Assembly (NCBI GenBank): GCA_002391565.1
Contig: DGFH01000173.1
Location: 1-49,098 of the forward strand
Length of the DNA: 49,098 bases
DNA from: Anaerolineales bacterium UBA3905
GTDB lineage: Bacteria; Chloroflexota; Anaerolineae; Caldilineales; Caldilineaceae
Direction of reading: 5' to 3'
Positions 1-12,525 of the stretch are shown here, piece after piece; position 1 is the stretch's first letter, and every line of letters starts with the position of its first letter. The notes beneath the pieces were generated by a model. It was not told where the DNA came from and ran no database searches. It saw only the letters and a program-made list of their open reading frames with translations. Position numbers and translations under genes: made by a program.

Positions 1-1134
1 GTAGTTGGGCGCGGCTTCGCTCAGCACTGAAGGCGCCAGCATCATCACTGCCCAGGCCAGGAAAAGAAAGAGGGCATCGCGATCCGGGTCGGGCTGCGGT
101 TTTGTCTTGCCGAGCAGTCGCCACAGCCACCACCCTACGCCGAGGTAGAACGGAATCGCCATGAACCAATCGAAAACCGGGCGATCGGGAATGCCGTGCG
201 CCCATTCCAGGTCGCCGTCGAAGCTGAACATGCCCAGCACGCGCAGGATGTTGATCGCCAGCAGGCGCCAGGGCGAGGCGTCGCCCGCCACGCGTTCGGC
301 AAAGATCGAGACTTCGGATGCATGTCCGAAGAAGAACTCCGGGTGACGCCAGAATTCCAGCCCCAACGGCAGAAAAACGACAAACGCCGCGACGCCTGTC
401 ACAGCTAACCCAAGCAACGGGTTTGCGCGCCGCTCAGGGTAACGCCACCATAGCCAGAGCACATACGCCAGCAGCACGAAGGGGACAAAGCGCCCGGTCG
501 GGTTGTTCCAGACGCCCAGACCGGCAAGCACGCCGCTGATGACAAAGGCAAGGAAAGGTGCGATTGAGCGATTGGGGGATTGGGAGATTGGAGATTGGAG
601 ATTGGGAGATTGGGAGCTTGGGAAGTTTGTCTCCCTGTTGCCTGGTCTCCCCTTTGGCGCCAGCAATTCACAGCCCACCCAGAAGAAGCCGAAGACTCCG
701 CTCAGGATCAGCGGCATGAGGATGATGCGAATGCCGTAATGACTGAAGTGGATGTGCCAGTAGCTGACCGTCAGCGCCAGCGCGGTGAGCACGGCCAACA
801 TCTGGCTGTGGCGGCGGAAGAGGGTGCGCACCAGCAGGTAGACGGCGGCGACGGTGAGCGTGCCCGCCAGCGCCGAAGCCAGCCGGAGCGTGTAGAGGTC
901 GAGCCTTCCCATGATCGCGCCGATGGCAGCCTGGTAATAGGTGTAGAGCACCTCGCGTCCGCCGTTCGCCGGCAGGAAGAGCGGGCGGTTGCCAGCCAGC
1001 ACCTGGCTGGCGTCGATGGCGTTGAAGGCTTCGTCGAACTGTGGCCCAGGTGGGACGACGCCAAGCTGATAGAAGCGCAGCGCGCCTGCCAGCAGGGTAA
1101 TCACCAGGAGATAAAGTCAGTCCTGTCGTGTCAT
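1..1134 (-). CDS. GT39-like membrane glycosyltransferase, partial, with in-frame TGA at codon 6
   Basis: The minus-strand frame is open from 1116 to the window edge and encodes a polytopic membrane protein like its upstream neighbour. After a first hydrophobic helix comes a loop with PQFDEAFNAI; an Asp-Glu in this loop is the usual catalytic feature of GT-C (PMT/ArnT) enzymes, which use polyprenyl-phosphate sugars outside the membrane. An ATG at 1134-1132 overlaps the upstream stop (ATGA), but this frame reads MTRQD then TGA (1119-1117) before LYLLVITLLAGALRF. Either a Trp codon has mutated, the base is a sequencing error, or translation restarts at GTG 1104. Around 560-655 a GATTGGGA-type repeat encodes a Ser/Pro/Gln/Asn-rich stretch absent from the paralogue. 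The C-terminus lies outside the window. Family placement is fairly sure; the start is not. Confidence 0.65.
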
Positions 1135-3128
1135 GCTGATCCGCCCATTGTGATGACGCCGATCTCGACAAAATCGCCCATTGCCGCACCTGTCGCCGGA
1201 TCATAGACGCCCACCACTACACGATAGTCGCCTGGCGGCAGGTCGGCGGGAAGGGGCAACGCCATGTAGCCCGGCTTGACGTCGCCGGCGCGCCACGTCG
1301 TTGGCGGCAGCAAGGCGCCGATAGGAAACTCGTCGCGCTGCGCCACGACGGCGCCGCGATCATCGACCATCCGCAGTGTAACCCGGTAATCACGCGTGGG
1401 TTGGCGTTCGGCCAGCCAGTCGAGCCGCACGAAGCGATAGTTTGCGTCCAGAGGATGCTGCGGCGTTTGCATGATCGCTGCGCCGGTCAACCGCAACTCG
1501 CCGCCAAACAGGAGTTCAGGTGTGGACGACCGCACCTCGGTCAGGAAGTGCGGGCTGACATAGCGGCAGAGGCTGACATCCAGCCACGACCAGCACTCTT
1601 CTTTGTAGGCGACGGCAGTCAGGAACTTGGGCACGAACTCGCCGCGATCCACTTCGTTCTCGGCGGTGACGATCACCCACAGCGCAGGGTGCGTTGCCAG
1701 CAGATCGAGGAGCACGCCGTCCATCTCTTCCGGCACGATGGGCGGCGCGTTGACCGGCCAGAACGTCGGCAGCTCGACTACGGGCGCGGTAACGACCTCG
1801 TCGGCTATGTCCGGCAGATAATACTTTGTCAGCAAGTGTTGGCGCGGCGCATAGAGCATGACCGCTTCATCCGGTTGGCGATAGGCGGTGAGAAACGCCG
1901 CCATTTCCCGATACTCGCTCTTGGTGTAGCCCGTGAAGTAATAGCTTAACCCCAGCCAGGCGACGACCAGCGCCAGCAACGCTCCCGCCAGTCCGAGCGG
2001 CAGGCTTTGGCGTCCCAACCAGACGATGCCCGCCGCCGCCAGCACGTAGATCGCCGGCAGTGCGAAGAGGATGTAGCGCGCCGCCAGCGCCGGGGCAAAG
2101 AGCACGCTGAGCAGCAGCGGCAGCAACGCCGCCAGTCCGACCAGCCAGCTCCACGGCGTGTAGCCGGGATTGGTGCGGAAGCAGCGCGCGTCGGGAATTG
2201 CGGTCGCCGCCAGCCCGATCGTGACCAGTGGCGCCAACACCAACCCTACGATCGCCCCCTCCGGTTGCCAGCGGATGGCGCCAAAGGTCAAGTCGCGCCA
2301 CAATGCGTCCAGAAACGCCAGCGCCGACTGTGTGTTTCCACCGCCGATGTTATTGACGACAACGCGCAGGGTGTCGTGGAAGCCAGGCGCCAGCGCCATC
2401 CACAGCGCAATCGGCGCGAGCGAAAGCACAATCGCCCCTGACCAGCGCCAGGCGTCCGGCCTGGCGCGGCGGCGCGCAGCGAGCACGCCCAGAAAAATCG
2501 CCTCGACGCCGATCAACAGGATCGAATAGTAGTGAAAACCGGTCATCAGCCAGTTGATCCCGGCGAAGGCAAGGATCACAGGCAGGCGTGGCTGTGTCGC
2601 CAGCGCGTGCAAGGCGATCAGCGACAGCAGCGCCAGCGCCACAACGAGCGTGTACATGCGCGCCTCCTGGCTGTAGAGCACCAGCGTCGGCGCCAGCGCC
2701 ACCAGCGCCGCAGCCCAGTTGCGCCAGGCCCGTTCCGCCGGCCACAGGCGTTGCACCCACCACCAGGTCAGCGGGATGACCGTTGCACCAGCCAGCGCCG
2801 GCAGCAAGCGCAGCGCCGCCTCGTTTTGGCCGAAGCCCGCCGACCAGCCCGCCATCGTCAATTGCCAGAGAGGAGGATGCTCGAACGCAGCGCGCCAGTG
2901 AAAGTCAACGATGGCGGCGGGCGCGGCGCGCGCCATCAGCGCCGTGGCGGCTTCATCGTAGGCCAGTCCCATGTCGCCCACTCCCCACAGCCGCAGCGCC
3001 AGCCCGCCCAGGGTGAGCGCAGCCAGCAGCCAGGGTTCATGCGGCGACGTCAGGATGTTCAAATGACGCATTGGCTTGTGATCGAGAGGTTCAGATGCTG
3101 GGCGTGTGCCATGAACGAGACGCACCAT
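1131..3128 (-). CDS. GT39/PMT-like membrane glycosyltransferase
   Basis: A protein of about 665 residues with many hydrophobic helices in its first 420 residues and a soluble C-terminal part. The first extracytoplasmic loop has GLAYDEAATALM followed by FEHPPLW; DE plus a downstream HPP is typical of GT-C glycosyltransferases of the ArnT/PMT type, which move a sugar from a polyprenyl-phosphate donor. The last 170 residues are beta-rich and may bind carbohydrate. ATG at 3128 (TTG at 3131) opens the frame, but ATG 3071, just before the first helix, is also possible; neither has a clear ribosome binding site. Its stop overlaps the ATG of the next glycosyltransferase by ATGA, so the two were probably coupled. 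The sugar and acceptor cannot be told from sequence. Confidence 0.8.
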   Translation of the reverse strand: MVRLVHGTRPASEPLDHKPMRHLNILTSPHEPWLLAALTLGGLALRLWGVGDMGLAYDEAATALMARAAPAAIVDFHWRAAFEHPPLWQLTMAGWSAGFGQNEAALRLLPALAGATVIPLTWWWVQRLWPAERAWRNWAAALVALAPTLVLYSQEARMYTLVVALALLSLIALHALATQPRLPVILAFAGINWLMTGFHYYSILLIGVEAIFLGVLAARRRARPDAWRWSGAIVLSLAPIALWMALAPGFHDTLRVVVNNIGGGNTQSALAFLDALWRDLTFGAIRWQPEGAIVGLVLAPLVTIGLAATAIPDARCFRTNPGYTPWSWLVGLAALLPLLLSVLFAPALAARYILFALPAIYVLAAAGIVWLGRQSLPLGLAGALLALVVAWLGLSYYFTGYTKSEYREMAAFLTAYRQPDEAVMLYAPRQHLLTKYYLPDIADEVVTAPVVELPTFWPVNAPPIVPEEMDGVLLDLLATHPALWVIVTAENEVDRGEFVPKFLTAVAYKEECWSWLDVSLCRYVSPHFLTEVRSSTPELLFGGELRLTGAAIMQTPQHPLDANYRFVRLDWLAERQPTRDYRVTLRMVDDRGAVVAQRDEFPIGALLPPTTWRAGDVKPGYMALPLPADLPPGDYRVVVGVYDPATGAAMGDFVEIGVITMGGSA

Positions 3129-3488
3129 CAAGTCAGCAGGCTTCGAAAGTAAAGAACGACAGAAACCGGGGTTGGCAATGACGACCTTCCAGACGCCGGG
3201 CCATCAACCACCCTACTTTTTGTCGTTCACTACTTTAGCACAAATCGTCCAGGATTCCATGTCGGATTCTCGCCCAAAGGGGCTAATCAATGCGGCCATA
3301 GCGCTGCCTCCTGGCGTCAACATCAGTTGGTGAGACCGTCGCTGAGTTGCTGATAGAGATGCGGACGCAGCGTCAGGTTGTGGCGCAGGAAAGGTGGATG
3401 GAGGCGAGGGGCGAGGACAGGCGGCTGCATAGTGTAGAGAGGCGCCTTCCAGGAAGCCCGCAGCTTCCTGGAAGGCAAGAAACCGTTG
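3129..3488. other. Intergenic stretch with one palindrome
   Basis: About 360 bases without a credible gene separate two minus-strand genes. The only structure seen is the 14-bp-arm palindrome at 3444-3476. A GCGAGGGGCGAGG run near 3403-3417 belongs to the GGGGCGA repeat family seen in queG (21185-21220) and before 11299. Confidence 0.5.
3444..3476. repeat. Perfect 14-bp-arm palindrome downstream of the lipoprotein gene
   Basis: GCCTTCCAGGAAGC and GCTTCCTGGAAGGC pair perfectly around a 5-base loop. No T-run follows on the minus strand, so it is not a classical terminator, though it may stabilise the 3' end of the upstream mRNA. Its core (CTTCC-x-GGAAGC...GCTTCC-x-GGAAG) matches the hairpin of the 95-bp repeats at 6621, 29076 and 36385. 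Confidence 0.7.
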
Positions 3489-5102
3489 TTACTCTTCGAC
3501 CACCGTCAGCAGCAGCCCGTAGAGCAACATCAGGCCGTTGCTGGCGCGACTGGAGCGCGTCCCCTGCGAGGAGATCGACTGATTGGCGGCGATGGCCAGG
3601 CCGGGCAGCTCGCCCGTTGGCGGCAGCGGCGATGTGAACAGCCCCATGCGCCCGGTTAGATCGTTGAGCATGAGGAGTTTGGTTCCGGACGGCGACAGCG
3701 CGCCCGTCCACGGCGAATACGCTCGCCAGGGCAGGTCAGAGCCAGGCGCGGTTGAGAAGTACATAGAGGAGTCTTCCACGCTGCTGAAATCGACTACCAG
3801 GGCCGACGTCCCTGCGGCCAGGTCGCTGTAAAAGAAGACGGTGAAGGGCGTCGAGTTGCCCATATTGCTGACCGCAATTGAGGCCACGCCGGCGCTGTCC
3901 GCCGTCCAGGAGAGACCGACCGGCGTCGCCGGGATGCCCGGCCAGGTGGGGATGGCAGCCTGGTAGTCGGCAAAGCTCATCACCTGCACCGGCTCAGCGG
4001 CGGCGTCGGCCAGGTCGATCACCCACAGATTCGGCTGCAAACCGCCAAACTGGCCGAGGGTGCTGACGATGGCCGCCAGTTTTGTCCCGTCGGGCGACAC
4101 GGCGGAGAAGCCGTCCATGAAGAAGGCCTCCTGCTGGAAGAGGGGCAGTTGCTGCGGCAGGGCGTCGGTCAGGTCGCGCACGAGTTCAGCCTCACCGCCC
4201 GGTGTGATCTTGTACAGACCGATTGCGAAGTTCGGGAAGTCCAGCGGCTTGACGCGCCAGAAGACAATGCTGCCGTCGGCGGGGTTCCAGGCGGGCAGAT
4301 AGTCGATGAGCGCATCGGCGGCGCTGCGCCAGGAACCGGTGACGCCGTCGTCGGTCAGATTCTGGAACGAACCATCGGCCACCGTGAAGAGCCAGATGTC
4401 GGCGTCATTGCCAAGCTGGATCGGATTTTCAGTGAAGGTGATCATGCTGCTGTCCGGCGACCACTGGAGCTGATAGGGCCAGTCGCGGAAGCGCTCGGTG
4501 GCGATGGGATAACAGGTCTTGTCGGCATTGGCGAAGGTGAAGAGGCAGAGTTCGCCGGTGCGGTCACGGCGACGACCGCTTTGGGTGAACCAGGCGATGC
4601 GTGAGCCATCTGGTGAGATCGCGGCGAAGGGTGCGTCGCGTTCGTTGAGCACATCGGCGACCCGGCGGGCGCTGGCGACGGAGACTACGCCAGCTGGTGC
4701 GGCTTCGGCCGGCGTAGGCGCCAGCTCTTCGGCGTCGGACGCAACCACGACGGGCGCAGTGACTTCAGTCGCTTCTTCTGTGGCGGCTTCAGTCGGGGCT
4801 TCGGTTGCTGCTTCTGCTTCCTCCGTGGCAGCCTCAGCCGGCGCTGCAGTTGCTGCTTCTGCTTCTTCTGTGACGGCTTCAGTCGGCGCTTCGGTGGCAG
4901 CAGTTTCCTCCTCGGTGGGGGCTGCTGTGGGGGCGGTTGTTGGCGCTTCGGTCGGGGTGGGCGCCGGGGTGTCCGTCGGCGGCGCCACCGTCGGCACGGC
5001 GGTGGCGGTGGGCGCCGGACTACCGCCGCCACACGCCGTAAAGACAAGCGCCGATGCGATGACAATCAACAAGATGACAAAGGTTCGCGCGTTGCAAATC
5101 AT
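3489..5102 (-). CDS. Lipoprotein with low-complexity linker and beta-propeller domain
   Basis: A 537-residue exported lipoprotein. The start at 5102 is chosen because GGAG lies 8 bases upstream and the product then opens with a classical signal (hydrophobic FVILLIVIASALVF) and lipobox FTAC, Cys24 being the lipidation site. Residues 25 to about 140 form a linker of repeated Pro-Thr-Ala and Ala-Thr-Glu-Glu-Ala units, presumably a flexible spacer off the membrane. The rest has repeated blades with AAISPDGSRIAWF, LQWSPDSSMITFT, AVSPDGTKLAAIV and ALSPSGTKLLML, the pattern of TolB/PD40-type beta-propellers, which usually bind proteins or ligands. No enzymatic motif was seen. The longer frame up to 5174 lacks a sensible signal peptide. 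The gene stands 72 bases downstream of the peptidase gene and may be transcribed with it. The specific function is unknown. Confidence 0.85.
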   Translation of the reverse strand: MICNARTFVILLIVIASALVFTACGGGSPAPTATAVPTVAPPTDTPAPTPTEAPTTAPTAAPTEEETAATEAPTEAVTEEAEAATAAPAEAATEEAEAATEAPTEAATEEATEVTAPVVVASDAEELAPTPAEAAPAGVVSVASARRVADVLNERDAPFAAISPDGSRIAWFTQSGRRRDRTGELCLFTFANADKTCYPIATERFRDWPYQLQWSPDSSMITFTENPIQLGNDADIWLFTVADGSFQNLTDDGVTGSWRSAADALIDYLPAWNPADGSIVFWRVKPLDFPNFAIGLYKITPGGEAELVRDLTDALPQQLPLFQQEAFFMDGFSAVSPDGTKLAAIVSTLGQFGGLQPNLWVIDLADAAAEPVQVMSFADYQAAIPTWPGIPATPVGLSWTADSAGVASIAVSNMGNSTPFTVFFYSDLAAGTSALVVDFSSVEDSSMYFSTAPGSDLPWRAYSPWTGALSPSGTKLLMLNDLTGRMGLFTSPLPPTGELPGLAIAANQSISSQGTRSSRASNGLMLLYGLLLTVVEE

Positions 5103-5174
5103 CGTTTTTCTCCTGATAAAGATATATCGCTCTGAGATGTAGGATGCCCGGCGCACCAGATTCCGACGCTGCAA

Positions 5175-5867
5175 TTATCGGCTGGAGCGGCGAGCAATGC
5201 TGATATAGTAAAGCAGTTGCAGCACCGACGTGATCGCCGCGGCCAGATAGGTCAACGCGGCGGCGGTCAGCACCGCGCGCGAGCCTTTGCGATCGTCCTC
5301 AGTTTTCATCAAGCCGGCTTCATCCAACAGCTTCAGGGCGCGGCGGCTGGCGTCCAACTCAACCGGCAATGTCAGCAGGGAAAAGAGCACCATCAGCCCA
5401 AAGAAAAAGACGCCCAGCCAGATCAGGTTGGTCATGTCGAAGATAATGCCAAACATCAGGCTCATGTACGAGAGGGTTGGGCTGAACTGGAGGGCAGGCA
5501 ACAAGGCGCTGCGCATCTTGATCAGCCCGGAGCCGGTCTGGTATTGCTGCACGTGGCCGAGTTCGTGCGCCGCCACCGCCATGGAGGCCACCGTCGGCTG
5601 CGTCGAAACCGGGTCCGACAGACGCACGACATTGGCGCCGGGGTCGAAGTGATCGGTCAGGTTGCCGCGCACACGCTCGACGGGGATCGCATGAAGCTGG
5701 GTGCGGGCAAAGAGTTGCTGCGCCGTCTGCGAGCCGGTCAGCTTGCTGCTGTTGGGTACGCGGCTCCATTTGCTGAAGGTGCTCTTCAGATAGAGTTGAA
5801 CGCCCAACGAGAGGAGCATCGTCGGGATAAAGACATACCAGAAATAATTCGGATCAATCCAGAACAT
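5175..5867 (-). CDS. YugP-like membrane neutral zinc metallopeptidase
   Basis: A 230-residue membrane protein of the putative neutral zinc metallopeptidase family (PF04298, B. subtilis YugP type), of normal length. An N-terminal hydrophobic helix (FWYVFIPTMLLSLGVQLYL) is followed by a soluble segment with HFDPGANVVRLSD, a family hallmark, and the zinc-binding HELGH at residues 101-105. Two or three C-terminal helices anchor it. His101 and His105 would bind zinc and Glu102 would act as the general base. A strong GAGAGGTGAG precedes the ATG. It lies 10 bases after the DUF4203-like gene, so the two form an operon. The substrates of this family are not established; a role in membrane protein turnover is a guess. 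Confidence 0.9.
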   Translation of the reverse strand: MFWIDPNYFWYVFIPTMLLSLGVQLYLKSTFSKWSRVPNSSKLTGSQTAQQLFARTQLHAIPVERVRGNLTDHFDPGANVVRLSDPVSTQPTVASMAVAAHELGHVQQYQTGSGLIKMRSALLPALQFSPTLSYMSLMFGIIFDMTNLIWLGVFFFGLMVLFSLLTLPVELDASRRALKLLDEAGLMKTEDDRKGSRAVLTAAALTYLAAAITSVLQLLYYISIARRSSR

Positions 5868-5877
5868 GGCTCACCTC

Positions 5878-6522
5878 TCAACCCCAACTTTCGATGTAAT
5901 ATTCTTTTTGCCAGCGATAGGCCCGGTTCGAACGCACCTGATAGAAGATGCCGAGCAGCGCCACCACCACCCAGACAATTGACCAGAACCAGGAGTCCGC
6001 CAGCACAGGCTGGATGGCGTTGCCCGCCCCGCGCAGTCCGGTCAGGCTCACGCGGTTCAGGAGCAACAAGACGCCCAGCAGAATTGCATTGGCGCCGCCA
6101 ATTGCAGTGAGGGCGATGATGACATACTTTTGCAGATTGAGCACCAGCGTGAGCAAGATCACCATGATCGCCACCGAGACGCCGACGATGAAGAGCACCC
6201 AGCCTGCCGTCAGCCCCATCGCCGCCATCATCCCGCTGCCGATCGCATAGCCGACGACGCCGGCGATGATGGCGACGCCCAACGCGTAGAACAGGTACGA
6301 GAAGAGCGCCAGCACCACGCCGACGACGAAACCCACGATCCAGCCCGTCGTCGTCGCCAGAAAGCCCTCGCCAAAAAGCATGGTGGCGCCGTGGGCGCCC
6401 AGCCAGAAGCCAGCAAAAAAGCCCCAGATTGGCAACAGCACCAGGAAGATGCGATAACCCCACAATAGGAAGGCCGCCCCCACCAGCAACGCAAAGAGCG
6501 CGCCAAAGAGCATCTGAAACAT
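5878..6522 (-). CDS. DUF4203/TMEM198-like polytopic membrane protein
   Basis: A 214-residue, very hydrophobic protein with about seven transmembrane helices, small-residue-rich (GVVLALFSYLFYALGVAIIAGVVGYAIGSG) and ending in a short charged tail. This composition and the conserved FAGFWLGAHGA region match the DUF4203/TMEM198 type; no function is established for bacterial members. AAAGGAGAA lies before the ATG at 6522. It is the first gene of a two-gene unit with the zinc peptidase 10 bases downstream, so it might be a partner or substrate of that protease. Assignment rests on helix pattern and composition rather than a catalytic motif, so a different small membrane family remains possible. Confidence 0.75.
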   Translation of the reverse strand: MFQMLFGALFALLVGAAFLLWGYRIFLVLLPIWGFFAGFWLGAHGATMLFGEGFLATTTGWIVGFVVGVVLALFSYLFYALGVAIIAGVVGYAIGSGMMAAMGLTAGWVLFIVGVSVAIMVILLTLVLNLQKYVIIALTAIGGANAILLGVLLLLNRVSLTGLRGAGNAIQPVLADSWFWSIVWVVVALLGIFYQVRSNRAYRWQKEYYIESWG

Positions 6523-6620
6523 GCACTTCTCCTTTCACTTGTGACAATGGTAAGATGACGACAGCGTATCATGAGCGTATCATGAATCGGGCAGCGACGC
6601 CAAGCCCACAGCAGTGCACC

Positions 6621-6715
6621 TACTGACCACCAGGTTAACTGTTTATCTTCCCGGAAGCTCCAAAGCTTCCGGGAAGATTGCGAGTAATATCACGTGACAA
6701 CCTAGAAATCGATAA
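6621..6715 (-). repeat. 95-bp palindromic interspersed repeat, copy A
   Basis: Read on the minus strand, this matches copies at 29076-29170 and 36385-36479 over its whole 95 bases. The core is a hairpin with perfect 15-bp arms (ATCTTCCCGGAAGCT / AGCTTCCGGGAAGAT) and a 4-base loop. Outside the loop it differs from copy B at only about four positions. No target-site duplication or coding capacity is seen. It lies in the divergent region between the DUF4203-like gene and the UroD-like gene. Confidence 0.9.
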
Positions 6716-6748
6716 CACCATCAGTTTGTATGAAAGAGATGTCCCACG

Positions 6749-7732
<984 letters not shown>

Positions 7733-7768
7733 ATTTTATCGCGACTCGCCCTGGAAAGGAGATGCCTG

Positions 7769-11002
<3,234 letters not shown>

Positions 11003-11298
11003 GAGGTCGGTTTGGAAATTGCATTTCTTTGACGTGGAGACGCAAAGTCACAAAGAAAACGCAGAGAGATGCCTGCCTACCTGGTTGATTTACCTCTGTG
11101 CATCTTTGCGTCTCTGCGACCCGGCGTCAAAGCCGGCAAGATGCAAATGTGACTTCTCCGCCGCGTGACATTTGTTCCTGCTGTTCAGGCCGCATCACGG
11201 TAGACTGAGCAAAAACGGGGGCGCAGGGTGAGTTGAGAGGGTGCTGTCTCCCCTCACAACTCGCCCCTCGCCCCTTCAACCGTGAGAGGATGTCAGCA
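11003..11298. repeat. Intergenic repeats of GAGACGCAAAG and CTCGCCCC type
   Basis: GAGACGCAAAG at 11037-11047 is mirrored by CTTTGCGTCTC at 11104-11114, forming a large imperfect hairpin with CGCAGAG-like arms. A small CCGGC/GCCGG hairpin follows at 11121-11136. Near 11251-11280 a CTCGCCCCTCGCCCC run matches the repeat inside queG. A related GCAGAGACGC block lies at 19405-19490. No gene is seen. Confidence 0.6.
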
Positions 11299-12525
11299 AT
11301 GACGGAACGACTTGTACGCCGCTACTTGCTGCTGGCGGTGGCGGCGCTGACGCTGGCGGCGTGGACGGGTGTGCTGATGCGCTTGGGCATGGTTTATGGC
11401 TTTCCAGCCTGGGCGCAGAATTTTGGCGCCATGCGCCACGCCCACAGCCATCTGATGTATTTCGGTTGGGTGACGCTGGCGCTCTTTGCCTTGATCTGGG
11501 CCGACCTGCCGCGCTACACCGGACGCAGCCTGCCGCGCGGGGTCGGGGTGCAGATGGCGCTGACCGCCAGCATGGCCTTTCTCAGCTTCCCGGCGTTCTG
11601 GGCAAATGGCTATGGGCTGACCACCATCGGGAGTGCGCGACTGCCGCTGGGTTCGATGGTGGCAACCTTCAACGGGTTGACCTGGTTCTACTTTATCGCG
11701 CTGTATGTGCGGGCGACGCGTGGGCTGGCTGTGCGTCCCCTCGCCGTGCAGTTGTGGGATTGGGCTTTAGCGCTCCTATTGCTGGCTTCACTGGGCGCAG
11801 CCGGGTTGGTGTCGTTGGTCGTCACTCGCGCCGAACAACCATTTCTACAACAGTTGTTTCTGCATCAGTTTCTTGATCTGTTTGCTGTGGGGTGGTTTGG
11901 GTTGGCGTTGCTCGGCGTGTTGTGGTCGCACGTCGGCCCACCGGCGCATGGTTGGCTGCCCACCTTTAGCCTGGCGCTGCTCCTGACGCCGACCTTTCTG
12001 CTGGGGGTATCGCCAACGCTGCTGCCGGGCGCGCTTTTCTGGGTGGCGGCGTTGGCGAACGCCGCCGCCGCGTTTCTGCTGGCTCTGCATGGGGTTCAAC
12101 TCTGGCGGCGACGGGCGGCGCTGCCTGCCCTGGTCTGGCTGGCTGGCGCTGGTCTGGGCGTTGTGCTGGCGGTGGCGGCGCTGCTGCTGTGGCCGGGCGT
12201 CTGGCATGACTATGCTGGCGGGCAGATGCGCATCTTTTACCTGCATGTGCTGCTGTTGATGTGGGTGAGCACGGCGCTGCTTGGGTTGTTGGAAACACGT
12301 TGGCCGGTTGGTCGCCAATCGCTGCGTTGGATGAATCTGTTGTGGCTGGCAGGCGTGCTGGTGATGATCGGCGCCTTGCTGGGATTGGGGTTAGCGCCAC
12401 AGCTTGGGCAGCCGCAGTTGTTCTGGTTGCTGGCGGCGGCATGGGGTAGCCTGGGCGTGGCAATCGGCGCCACGTGGTTGGGAGTGGTTTTGCTGCGCGC
12501 GCCCGCTACGGTGTCCCTGCAATGA
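11299..12525 (+). CDS. Polytopic membrane protein with paired histidines, function unknown
   Basis: A 408-residue integral membrane protein with about twelve helices and almost no soluble domain. ATG 11299 is preferred over the frame opening at 11233 and ATG 11290 because GAGAGGA lies 8 bases before it. Conspicuous polar positions inside helices are His-rich: MRHAHSHLMYFGWV in the second helix, FLHQFLDLFAVGW near the middle and RIFYLHVLLLMWV late in the chain. The arrangement recalls heme- or copper-binding membrane proteins such as NnrS-like families, but no established signature is complete, so no function is given. Its last 20 bases overlap the 3' end of the convergent histidine kinase gene. 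It follows the cytochrome fusion by about 300 bases, so a respiratory link is possible but unproven. Confidence 0.75.
   Translation: MTERLVRRYLLLAVAALTLAAWTGVLMRLGMVYGFPAWAQNFGAMRHAHSHLMYFGWVTLALFALIWADLPRYTGRSLPRGVGVQMALTASMAFLSFPAFWANGYGLTTIGSARLPLGSMVATFNGLTWFYFIALYVRATRGLAVRPLAVQLWDWALALLLLASLGAAGLVSLVVTRAEQPFLQQLFLHQFLDLFAVGWFGLALLGVLWSHVGPPAHGWLPTFSLALLLTPTFLLGVSPTLLPGALFWVAALANAAAAFLLALHGVQLWRRRAALPALVWLAGAGLGVVLAVAALLLWPGVWHDYAGGQMRIFYLHVLLLMWVSTALLGLLETRWPVGRQSLRWMNLLWLAGVLVMIGALLGLGLAPQLGQPQLFWLLAAAWGSLGVAIGATWLGVVLLRAPATVSLQ

Noticed and set aside
4519..5142. Ala/Ser/Val-rich plus-strand frame opposite the lipoprotein gene
   Set aside because: It is the complement of the low-complexity linker; the minus strand has the signal peptide, lipobox and ribosome binding site.
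5921..5945. GGTTCGAACG, resembling a tRNA T-loop
   Set aside because: No acceptor stem, anticodon arm or D arm is found around it, and it lies inside a coding sequence.
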